From: Tritrichomonas foetus | Lineage: Eukaryota; Parabasalia; Tritrichomonadida; Tritrichomonadidae | Assembly (NCBI GenBank): GCA_001839685.1 | Contig: MLAK01001215.1 | Span: forward strand, 68,676 to 132,675 | Reading direction: 5' to 3' | DNA: 64,000 bases | Shown: positions 9,891-18,409 of the stretch, in pieces | Layout of the letters: each line of letters opens with the position of its first letter | Position numbering within the stretch: the first letter of the stretch is position 1 | Translations under genes and position numbers: made by a program | Notes under the pieces: model-generated | What the model was told of the DNA's origin: nothing | Database searches by the model: none | Seen by the model: only the letters and a program-made list of their open reading frames with translations

Positions 9891-10760
9891 ATGGGCGAGA
9901 TCTATCGACGTGCTATTACTGCTTTGATACGACCCAAACGACATGTTTACAATGAAGATGATTTACCGTTATCTTATAATTTGGACTATTATGGCGAAGT
10001 TATTCGAACACCAGTAAAATTTTACAATTCCCGCAAACAAAAAATTATCGGATCTTTATATAAAACGCAAAAGTATGCTCGTGGAAATCCATGCGTCATT
10101 TATCTTCACGGAAATAGTTCCTCACAATACGAAGGAAGATTTCTCGTCCAATTATTCGTTCCGATTGGTATTTCTGTATTTTGCTTCGATTTCTCAGGTA
10201 GCGGAATAAGTGATGGCACTTTTGTTACACTTGGTTATCATGAAAAAAAAGATTTGACATCGGCCATAGAATATTTAAAAAAGAACCATAATATTCACAA
10301 AATTGCACTATGGGGCAGATCTATGGGTGCAGCAACTGCAATATATGCATTGGCTGAGCATCCTTATATATCGTCGGCTGTCTTGGATTCACCATTCTCA
10401 GTTTTGAGAGAAGTTATTTTATCTTTAGGAAAACAATATCATGTTGGAATTTTTATGACAAATAGTACAATAGAAAAACTAAGGACAGCTGCCTTAGATT
10501 TAGCTGATTTTGATATTAATGAAGTGAATCCGATATGTGAAGTGAAAAATTGTTATTCCCCTGTTTTTTTCATTCATGCAAAGAATGATGTGACAATTCC
10601 AATCGAACAATCAATCAAGTTATTTAATGCATATGAAACTGATTTGAAAGAAATCAAAATTGTGCCAGGAGATCATTATTCAAATCGTCCACCTGATGTT
10701 TTACAAGAAGCAACAAAATTCATTTGTGAATCACTTGGGCTCACAATTGAATTTGATTGA
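9891..10760 (+). CDS. Alpha/beta hydrolase, ABHD17/S33-like
   Basis: This 289-residue protein is about the usual length for the ABHD13/ABHD17 group. It contains the oxyanion-region motif LHGNSSSQYEGR (72-83), a strand followed by FDFSGSG, the nucleophile elbow GRSMG with Ser144, Asp233 in KNDVTIP and His262 in GDHYSNRP. The catalytic triad is therefore complete. ABHD17 enzymes remove palmitate from membrane proteins and related proteins are bacterial serine aminopeptidase-like esterases; the substrate cannot be told from sequence. There is no signal peptide. The ATG at 9891 gives a start that matches the family N-terminus, preceded by a pyrimidine-rich TTTTTTTCGATTC. Confidence 0.9.
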   Translation: MGEIYRRAITALIRPKRHVYNEDDLPLSYNLDYYGEVIRTPVKFYNSRKQKIIGSLYKTQKYARGNPCVIYLHGNSSSQYEGRFLVQLFVPIGISVFCFDFSGSGISDGTFVTLGYHEKKDLTSAIEYLKKNHNIHKIALWGRSMGAATAIYALAEHPYISSAVLDSPFSVLREVILSLGKQYHVGIFMTNSTIEKLRTAALDLADFDINEVNPICEVKNCYSPVFFIHAKNDVTIPIEQSIKLFNAYETDLKEIKIVPGDHYSNRPPDVLQEATKFICESLGLTIEFD

Positions 10761-11639
10761 CTCATTCAAAAAATTCTGGAAAATAGGCTTATTGATTATC
10801 ACACATGATTTTTATGATTTCAAGAAGAGTGCAACTTTTTGTATCATCAGTGATGATGATTCTATTTGAAATATGTTTGTAATATTATATGATATCTGAA
10901 TAAAAATTCTCTTTTTTTAAATTTTATATAAATATGTAATTATATTGTTTTTTCTTTATCTGTTTTTCGAGATTATAAATAAGATTTAACTTTTTATTCC
11001 GAAATTCATGTGAATTCACTCTTTAGATGCAGAAAGCCACGAAAAAGTAGATCAAGCTCATATATTTGATTTGATACATGTTTTATGGGGAAATACATTT
11101 ATTCAATGAAGTAATCCGAATTATGTTTTTTTTTTACGAATAACAGATTTATTGGTTAAGTGTTAACCATTCATTGAAATAAATAAAATGAGTACAATAA
11201 AATGAACTCAGTAAATATAGATTATAAAAAGACAATCTGGCAAATCGAATCCTAAAAAAATAAATATTTTTAAAATATGCAATTTCGTTTATAATGTGAA
11301 TGCGTGAAGGAAGAATAAATATATTATATCTAGTTACCAGTAGTTTTTCTGATTCTGAGATCATATATTTCAATTTTACATGAAAGATTTTTGAATATGA
11401 TCAATTCTTTTTTGAGAAAATTATTTTTTGTTTGTGTCGTTATTTCATACAGAAATTTGAATTCTATCAAAACATTCAGAATTTATATGGTCAAATTTCT
11501 TTCGACCAATAAATTGCAAAATCTTCATTCAATTTTGTTAAAAAATATTTTGGAGGGAACGTTGTCCAGATATCCTCACAAAAACTGTACATCGTTCCAT
11601 CAAATAAAAAAATATCTTGCTTTTATCTTCCACTTTTTA
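10761..11639. other. Intergenic with nested inverted repeats
   Basis: This is an AT-rich gap before the next plus-strand gene. It includes a 5' frame extension (from TTG 11391) that I regard as non-coding. TTCAATGAA (11102-11110) and TTCATTGAA (11170-11178) form 9-bp inverted arms. Inside them, TGGTTAA (11153-11159) and TTAACCA (11163-11169) form a 7-bp hairpin with a 3-nt loop. Minus-strand frames here are low-complexity and not supported. Confidence 0.4.
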
Positions 11640-12566
11640 ATGGGTGATCCATTCTCTTTAACAACCCTTTCATCAGCCGTGCCATATATTCAATGTTGTG
11701 ATGACAGCAGCATCACCCCTAGGAAAATATTCAAGCCAAAAAACAAATTTTCGGTTACAATGCCGATTCGACCTCCTCCTCTCGATAAATCGCTTTCTCC
11801 TCGAATTCGATGTAAGTCTCCGTTCAGTCCGGTTGGAAATTCTCGACCCGCTCTCGACGATATCACTTTGAGATATATCGAAGATCCAGATAATAATGTT
11901 CCATCTGACGTCGACGATTGTAGACACATTTTATATCAATTACAGAAGCTGCTTGAGTATTTTCTGGCCGATTACAATTACAATGAATGCACCATGATTA
12001 AGAAATGCATTATCAAAATTGAAATGGAAATTTTCAAGCTTGAAAACGAACTCAACTCTTCAAGTAGTGACATAAAATCAGACTGCGAACAAATAATAGA
12101 TAAATATATGACTTATTGGGATTCGAAATATGCGGAATATTTGGATTTCTGCAAAAATGAAAACGGAAGACTCGAAGAGCATCAAAAAAGAGAACTGGAA
12201 GATTTTGATGCTGCTTTTCCAACAACAATCGAAAGAACACCAAAGCCAATCAAGCCAACAAAAGGAAAAAGGGCGCCAAGGCCGCTCAGCTACAGTTTGA
12301 GGCCAGTAAATAAGCCAAGGATTTTTCCTGACCGAATAACTGACTTGAAGAAATTATCGGCGAATGATAAAAAAGCAGATGCTGCACAACAAAAGCAAAT
12401 CCAGCTAGCAAAAACACGAAGAGAGCGATTAATTGATTTACAGAAGTCAAAAATCAACACTTTTGTTGATTTCAACAATCAAACAAGAGCAACTTTCATT
12501 CAAATCAAAAAATCTGTCGTTAATAATTTCTTAGATATGATGCATGAAATTACTGGCGATTGTTGA
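11640..12566 (+). CDS. Unknown helical protein with basic proline-rich linker
   Basis: The frame is open from 11391 (TTG), but its first 80 codons are AT-rich and hydrophobic without pattern. Composition and codon choice change sharply at ATG 11640, which I take as the start (308 residues). The alternative start is ATG 11760. The protein has a Pro/Ser-rich basic N-terminus (45-75), a helical block (80-190) with repeated acidic and aromatic positions, a basic Pro-rich linker (198-237) and a C-terminal helix with coiled-coil character (240-308). No known domain is recognised. It resembles uncharacterised trichomonad helical proteins in composition only. It converges on the membrane-protein gene at 12909. 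Confidence 0.7.
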   Translation: MGDPFSLTTLSSAVPYIQCCDDSSITPRKIFKPKNKFSVTMPIRPPPLDKSLSPRIRCKSPFSPVGNSRPALDDITLRYIEDPDNNVPSDVDDCRHILYQLQKLLEYFLADYNYNECTMIKKCIIKIEMEIFKLENELNSSSSDIKSDCEQIIDKYMTYWDSKYAEYLDFCKNENGRLEEHQKRELEDFDAAFPTTIERTPKPIKPTKGKRAPRPLSYSLRPVNKPRIFPDRITDLKKLSANDKKADAAQQKQIQLAKTRRERLIDLQKSKINTFVDFNNQTRATFIQIKKSVVNNFLDMMHEITGDC

Positions 12567-12908
12567 ATGAAATATTTTATTAGTAGTCATATATTTGTGT
12601 ATTCCCTAGAGATTATATTAAAAAATTTTTTTTTTTTTTTTTTCTGTCAATAAAAAATGTATTTTTCGATGAGTGATATTAATTTTATTTTTTTTTTTTT
12701 TGTATATTAATCATAAGAAATATTAATCATAAGAAATATTAAACATAAGAAACATTAAACATAAGAAATATTAAACATAAGGAACATTAAACATAAGAAA
12801 CTTTAAACATAAGAAACATTAAAAATAAGAAATATTAAACATGAGTGTCGCGATCTGATAGTTTATCCTAAAGTAAAGTTAATAAAAACAGAAAAATAAT
12901 TAAAAAAT
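12567..12908. other. Convergent intergenic region: A/T tracts plus minisatellite
   Basis: This gap between converging genes holds A6T18 (12620-12643), a second T tract ending near 12701 and the 16-bp tandem array described separately. No coding frame is supported. Confidence 0.7.
12706..12849. repeat. 16-bp tandem repeat (minisatellite), about nine copies
   Basis: The consensus unit is ATTAAACATAAGAAAC/T. Units start at 12706, 12722, 12738, 12754, 12770, 12786, 12802, 12818 and 12834, with no length change between them. The first two carry ATTAATC instead of ATTAAAC, two others have single changes, and the ninth decays after ATTAAACAT. Fixed period with point changes only implies unequal exchange or slippage of whole units. 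The array sits between two convergent genes, 60 bases from the 3' end of the membrane-protein gene. Confidence 0.95.
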
Positions 12909-15194
12909 TTAACCACAGAAAATATTTTCTGCTTTTTGTGAACTTGCAAGTAAGGCACCAATGTACCATCCAAAGGCACATGCACCTATCAACATAACAC
13001 CATTCAGTGTTTTTGTAAGAAGTTCAATTGTTGATCCATCAAGAATGATATCAATCATTTTATACATTTTGACACAACGGTTATAAATCAATCTTTTGCT
13101 AATTCTAAATGATTTTGTATGTTCAAAAAATTGATCAATTCTTGCACCTTCTGATGTTGATTTTCGAACTCGATTCTGTAATGAGTTATAGCGCCACCAA
13201 ATAGAATCCATGTAACCTTCATCAATTTTAACAAATTTTCTTTCTTGAATATCAGGAACTAGTGCGTCCTTTTTCAGTTCCTTTTGGATTTCTCTCATTT
13301 CTTCATGTGTTAAATATTGAAGTGCATCATCATCTTCAAATCCAAAATTCTCACCAAGTAGAAACGGCTTTTCAGGATCAGGAATTTCGTCTGAAGATTC
13401 TCTTTTGCTCTTTTTATGCTTTTTACCATGTGAACTATGCTTTTTACCACTTGAACTAAGTTTTCCTTTTGCTTTTTTAAGCTTCTTTATCTTCTTTTTA
13501 CTCAAGTATGTTGGATCGTTTTTCATGAAAACATCATGTGAACAGAATAGAAGACTGATGATCGATAAAATTGGAATAATAACAAGTGCTAAACTTACAT
13601 AAAGTGTAATATCAGTTGGAATTACAAAATTGAAATAAGTAGCCATTGGAAAAAGTGAAAAAAGAAAATTCAAAACATATAAAATAATGTTGAGAACTTG
13701 ATTAGCCTTATAGATAAATGGTCTCACTTTGATAGTTGCAATGATGCAAATGAGGTACAAGCAAGGGAGTGCCCAGTAAACATTTGTATTGATTCTTCCA
13801 GCAATTGTAGTAACAATCATAACTAACAGTTTGATGAAAATCAAAACAAGGCTCCAATTAGATGCATTAAAATTATAAATAGAAAACAAGAAAATTCCAG
13901 TCGATTCTAGTCGATGAACAACAGCTTTCCATTTTCTGTCAAAATTATTACCATATATATTAATTCGCTTAACAGCTCTTCGATTTCTTCGGATAATCAC
14001 ACGCCATAAAATAGGGATACCAAACAGAAAAGCAAAGATGGTAAACAATAAAATTCCTCCTGAAACAATTAAAATATCATCAAAAAGTCTTAAATTTAAT
14101 GCACCCATAATTCTCCATTCCTTTTCCCCACTGCAAGCAACTTGGCACTCATGACGAGTTGAAACTAATGTGGAGAAGCATTGACGACATTCCCATGAAT
14201 GGTTTACAAAATCAAATAACAAATCATTTTCAGTACTGGTCGAACGTCTTTCATATTGAAGATAAAATCCGTCACCACAAGTGAATTTAACTGGTGTTAA
14301 AATTGTAACAAGATTTGTCATAATTGGAATGTATAATAAATCAAAAAAGAGCATTAAAAGTCTCAGGCCCCATCGATTGGCGAAATGCCTAAATCCCATA
14401 ATAAACTGTCTGCCACAATTTGTTAACATCAAAATTATAATAATAAGCAAAAAAAATGAAAAAGTGAAGCCAATATAAGGCATAAATGCAACAATGACTG
14501 CAGGACAATTGATATCGATTGGGATGACACCAACTGACCATAATGAGGCGACCATCAAAATTCCGAAAATTAAAAATAGAACAATTATTGTAACAACTTT
14601 TGGTTTTCGGGCTTGGTATTGTACAGTTTCAACATATTGTCTAATTTCTTGTTCAAGGGTTCGACGGCTTCTTTTTGTTTTCACACCCGGAATGACACCT
14701 GTCATGAAAAGTTTACAAATTCTTTTTGTGTACTTATTGAGATCACGCGTTTCTACATCTTTTTGGTATATTTCACAAAGGAAATACAGACCGCGCAAAA
14801 CAACATAAGCGGCTGTCATTATCGAGCAGACGGTTTTCCCTTTGGTCCAGCTCTGAAGCAATCCCTGGGTAACACTCATTGAAAATACAACAAGTATCAA
14901 TAAATCAAAAATGTGGCTTAAAGTCTTCTGTAGTGGATTTACAAACCATATGAAAAATATATCTAGAACTAGGGGAATACCAAGCGCTAGAATAACGAGC
15001 TGCGCACGGACATCAAAGGCTGGGATTTTCGGAATGAGGTTGAGAAGCGTGTGAAGGAATTTTGTGAAAATAGATATAACTTTTCCAACTTGCTCAGGCA
15101 TTTCGAATTTAGGAAGGTTTACTGTTGCACCAAGATTCTGCAAGTAATTAAATAATTGGACAATCGAGCTTGCAATCGCACTTGAATAAGCCAT
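12909..15194 (-). CDS. Large multi-pass membrane protein, unknown family
   Basis: This 761-residue protein has at least ten hydrophobic spans, at about 65-85, 95-112, 122-140, 199-222, 231-258, 277-300 and 373-397, then four more between 435 and 560. A final hydrophobic stretch (735-755) sits at the very C-terminus. The loop 303-360 carries six cysteines (C306, C336, C339, C350, C354 and a CRQC pattern) and is probably extracellular. A long K/S-rich then acidic cytoplasmic segment (565-660) follows. The C-terminal span cluster (NASNW..., RPFIYKANQVLNI) recalls the TRP-like membrane region attached to Cys-rich ectodomains in other protists, but I cannot name a family. A channel or sensor role is only a guess. 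Confidence 0.82.
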   Translation of the reverse strand: MAYSSAIASSIVQLFNYLQNLGATVNLPKFEMPEQVGKVISIFTKFLHTLLNLIPKIPAFDVRAQLVILALGIPLVLDIFFIWFVNPLQKTLSHIFDLLILVVFSMSVTQGLLQSWTKGKTVCSIMTAAYVVLRGLYFLCEIYQKDVETRDLNKYTKRICKLFMTGVIPGVKTKRSRRTLEQEIRQYVETVQYQARKPKVVTIIVLFLIFGILMVASLWSVGVIPIDINCPAVIVAFMPYIGFTFSFFLLIIIILMLTNCGRQFIMGFRHFANRWGLRLLMLFFDLLYIPIMTNLVTILTPVKFTCGDGFYLQYERRSTSTENDLLFDFVNHSWECRQCFSTLVSTRHECQVACSGEKEWRIMGALNLRLFDDILIVSGGILLFTIFAFLFGIPILWRVIIRRNRRAVKRINIYGNNFDRKWKAVVHRLESTGIFLFSIYNFNASNWSLVLIFIKLLVMIVTTIAGRINTNVYWALPCLYLICIIATIKVRPFIYKANQVLNIILYVLNFLFSLFPMATYFNFVIPTDITLYVSLALVIIPILSIISLLFCSHDVFMKNDPTYLSKKKIKKLKKAKGKLSSSGKKHSSHGKKHKKSKRESSDEIPDPEKPFLLGENFGFEDDDALQYLTHEEMREIQKELKKDALVPDIQERKFVKIDEGYMDSIWWRYNSLQNRVRKSTSEGARIDQFFEHTKSFRISKRLIYNRCVKMYKMIDIILDGSTIELLTKTLNGVMLIGACAFGWYIGALLASSQKAENIFCG

Positions 15195-16103
15195 TTGAAG
15201 GATAAGCCTTTATCAGTTTTGAATTAATTTTTATATCTAAAATGCCGCACTTTTCAAAAAGTAACATTACATCCGACAAATCCTTTGAAAAATCTCATAC
15301 ATTTCATAAAATTTTTAAGAAAAATTGAAATTGAGATTTGTACACATAGAAAAATTTCATATAATTGAATATGCAAAGTGTTTTTTACATAAATTATTCG
15401 GAATATTTCTAATGTGTTTTATTTCAAAAAGCTTAAATATTTGAACGAAAACAAAAAAAAAGTTTTGAAAAAATATAACATTTTCGAGGAATGCGATTTT
15501 CATTGAAGGTTCAATTTGCTGTAAACGATATAAAATTATATATATATAGTATATTTTTGTTTTGAGAATCATATTCGCGTTAACCAATTTGATGGCTAAT
15601 TTCATAATTTCATGTCGTGCTTGATTATTTTGAAAAAGATGATCTCATTCGCAAATATGATAATATTATAGTAGGTTAATACAAAATTAATGTCACTTAC
15701 TTGAAAATACAATTTTTTTATTTTCATATAAAATACAATTTTTTTTTATATCAACAAGTCATCATTGTAAAATACAAAAAAATAGCATTATATTTTATTT
15801 ATTCTCTAAAATATAGATAATTCGGTGAATTTAGAAAAACTGAGATGAAAGACTTTTTTTCCAATAAATCGAAAAGAACCAAAAATTTAGCTATGTAATT
15901 ATAACGTTGTTGTTTCTATAGATTGACTCTATAATAGAGTCACTATCACTCCAGAAAAGAATTTTCGATTCAATCATGAAAGAAACGATAAAGCGATGAT
16001 TATCAAACTTTTTGAAAGAACGATAAACATAGCCAAATAGCGGTGAAAAAAGAAAAAATCCTTCCTAGCATTATTTCGACCTTCATTCGAATAATCAAAA
16101 AAA
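15195..16103. promoter_or_regulatory. Divergent intergenic region with two AACGATA elements
   Basis: This 909-base gap separates the membrane-protein gene (minus) and the cullin gene (plus). Two AACGATAAA-type elements lie at 15984-15992 and 16019-16027, 35 bases apart, within 120 bases of the cullin ATG. CCTTCATTCGA (16080-16090) just before the ATG fits a CCTT plus TCA-T-T initiator. The 82-codon minus-strand frame at 15357-15605 is AT-driven and not called. Confidence 0.5.
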
Positions 16104-18146
16104 ATGAATGAAACAAACAAACTCGAAGAGCTTCAACAAGATGTTATAAATTTCATCAGTTCCCCTGGCGATTATCTATTCGAAAGTGTTTACCAACGAA
16201 TTTACCAAATTTGTCAATCATCGGGAAAGCAAGAGATTAAAAATGTTGTTTCCATCATTATCCAGCAAATTTGCGAAAGTGCAACGACGCTTCCACCGCA
16301 AGAAAATGAAAGCAATATCGATTTATTAAACCGCCGACTTGATCGATTTAAACAAGATATTATATTAATTGCGAATATTTTCTCTTACTACGATTCTCAT
16401 GCCGAAAAAGGCGAAAAAGTTCACGAAATAGCTGTACAAACAATTCTCTCAAAGTACTTCCTTTTAGAAACGACAGTAACTGTTCTCCAAAAAGATATAT
16501 CTGATATCTTCAATCCTGTTCTTCGAAATCAGGTAGCTGTTCCTGAATCAGTCAAGAGTATTTCCAGTTTCGTCCACATCATGAATGAGGACCTGTACAA
16601 GCGAATATTTGATAACACTCTCACAAATGAAGTGAACTTTTATTTCCAAACATTAAATTTAGAAGAGATGCCAATATTTGATCGCATTAATTCTCTTTAC
16701 GAGATTTACACGCGAGTCAATGAAGTGCTTTCCGAGTCACTTCAATCAAACACCGTGACACTTTTCAAGGAACTTTTCTGTAATGGTGTAATGCAAAAAG
16801 ACATTGATGTATTAGTTTCGCAAGCTTCAATAATGAAAATCGAAGATCCTGAACTTCTTGGAAAACTATATTTCTTAGTAAAACTGGGCCCTTCGCAGTG
16901 GGAAAACAATTTTGTCACTTTTTTGACTGGTTCAGTTCGTTCCAGATTAGAGGATATCTTTAATATCAATAATTCTTCAAATTCTTCTAATCCAGCTACC
17001 CTTCAGCCCAATAATTCGAATCTTGTTACAGTAAATGGAAACAATGTTTCGATTGGCAGTAGTTATGCAGAAAACTTTTATGAATATACCCAAAAGGTGA
17101 GTGAAATATACAGTGAATTAATGAATACAATCCAAAACTATCTTGGTAATTCTGAGCTTGTTACTCGTTTTGTATACAACACATTTTCTCGATTTTTGGG
17201 TGACCAAAACTTTCCACATGAACTTTGCATCTTTTTGGACAAAACTTTGGAGCCTGCCCCATTTTTGACTGTTTTAGGCAGATTTTTAAAGAGTGATACA
17301 TCATTTGAAGAAAATTATGGTATTTTCTTAGCACACAGACTCCTTAGTAATCCAAATCCTGAAGCTGAAGAAGTACTTTTGAAAGTAATGACTGAAGCCG
17401 GCGTAGTATTGGAAAAACCAATGTCTATGCTTTCCGATTTCAACACTGCACCAAAACTAACAGAAAATGTATTAAATACTGAAGTGTCTTTGGTTATGCT
17501 TAATCGATTTTATTGGTCTTCTTTACATATTCCTGAATTCACACCACCAAAAATCTTCACTGATATGTTTGATCATGCAGTTGCAGCTATGAAATACGAC
17601 ACTTTTCGTAAAAATGTAAGAATGAGTGATCGCTATTCAACAGTTGAATTCAGTGATGGCACTACAACATTTTCTCTTCCATTTACACATGCTTGCATTG
17701 TTCAAACTGTACTTTCTGATGGTCCAATTAATAAATTTGAATTATGTAATAGGTTAATAATAAGATATATAGATGCATTGCCTGCAATAAAATTCTTAAT
17801 TCAGGCGAAAATATTGCATGTTGAAGATGACATTTTGTCATTCTTAGGGCCACCAGCTACAACTTTCAATGAAAGTGGTGAAACTATCGAGCCTGAACGA
17901 GCACCTGAAGACCCAGTGTTGTATACAAACTGTAGTGATCAAATAAATGCGGCAATTTTGAGATTCCTAAAACAAAAACGATTTGCTGGAATTGAAGAAA
18001 TCAAAGAAGCTGTTTACAATACTGTACCTAATAAATTCCCTGTTACAGATGAAAAAATATCAGCATGCTTGAAGAAGATGCTAGAGAAAGAGTTGATTAT
18101 GCATCATGGCGGAAATACAAACTCTTATCGTTATTGCAGACACTAA
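16104..18146 (+). CDS. Cullin (cullin-RING ubiquitin ligase scaffold)
   Basis: This 680-residue protein is slightly short for a cullin (about 740-780). The N-terminal helical cullin repeats run from about 10 to 350. A Ser/Asn-rich insertion lies at about 290-320. The cullin-homology region follows (about 370-600), with the characteristic segment on fast turnover of short helices and TFSLPFTHACIVQTVL. The C-terminal winged-helix B (616-680) contains ILRFLKQKRF, in which Lys623 aligns with the neddylated lysine of the family's RIMK motif. The last residues (NSYRYCRH) correspond to the usual Y-x-Y-x-A end but are divergent. The protein would hold a RING protein and a substrate adaptor. It sits tail to tail with an Ariadne-type RBR ligase. 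The subfamily (CUL1, CUL3 or CUL4) is not assigned. Confidence 0.92.
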   Translation: MNETNKLEELQQDVINFISSPGDYLFESVYQRIYQICQSSGKQEIKNVVSIIIQQICESATTLPPQENESNIDLLNRRLDRFKQDIILIANIFSYYDSHAEKGEKVHEIAVQTILSKYFLLETTVTVLQKDISDIFNPVLRNQVAVPESVKSISSFVHIMNEDLYKRIFDNTLTNEVNFYFQTLNLEEMPIFDRINSLYEIYTRVNEVLSESLQSNTVTLFKELFCNGVMQKDIDVLVSQASIMKIEDPELLGKLYFLVKLGPSQWENNFVTFLTGSVRSRLEDIFNINNSSNSSNPATLQPNNSNLVTVNGNNVSIGSSYAENFYEYTQKVSEIYSELMNTIQNYLGNSELVTRFVYNTFSRFLGDQNFPHELCIFLDKTLEPAPFLTVLGRFLKSDTSFEENYGIFLAHRLLSNPNPEAEEVLLKVMTEAGVVLEKPMSMLSDFNTAPKLTENVLNTEVSLVMLNRFYWSSLHIPEFTPPKIFTDMFDHAVAAMKYDTFRKNVRMSDRYSTVEFSDGTTTFSLPFTHACIVQTVLSDGPINKFELCNRLIIRYIDALPAIKFLIQAKILHVEDDILSFLGPPATTFNESGETIEPERAPEDPVLYTNCSDQINAAILRFLKQKRFAGIEEIKEAVYNTVPNKFPVTDEKISACLKKMLEKELIMHHGGNTNSYRYCRH

Positions 18147-18409
18147 AATAAAATCATATTAATAATTTTTTTTTTTTTTAAAAAAAATAAAAGAAATGTG
18201 CATCTTATTTCATTTATCTATTTTTCTAATAATTCATTATTATAAAGAGAAAAAACTTTTTTTTTTTATAAAAAAAAAATCAATACAAAAAATGTATTAA
18301 TTATATCTATAAAGGTATTTTTTTTTTAAGAAAAAAATGATTTATATACTTTTTAATATGCTATTTATTTTAATGCTGTATAATCAAATATTTCGATTGA
18401 TATTGTTGA
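18147..18409. terminator. Convergent 3' region with three T-run/A-run inverted repeats
   Basis: This 263-base spacer between the cullin and RBR genes contains T14A8 (18166-18187), T11-A-T-A10 (18257-18279) and T10-AAG-A7 (18318-18337). Each could fold as a dT/dA hairpin in either transcript and give a poly(A)-like stretch on both strands. A role in 3'-end formation is inferred from position only. Confidence 0.5.

Noticed and set aside
11149..11373. 74-codon minus-strand frame
   Set aside because: AT-rich, hydrophobic and aromatic without pattern; it overlaps the inverted repeats and has no promoter-like motif.
11391..11639. N-terminal extension of the unknown protein at 11640
   Set aside because: It begins with TTG, and composition changes abruptly at ATG 11640; the extension resembles intergenic DNA.
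15357..15605. 82-codon minus-strand frame
   Set aside because: Low-complexity AT-rich sequence in an intergenic region, with no coding-like codon balance.
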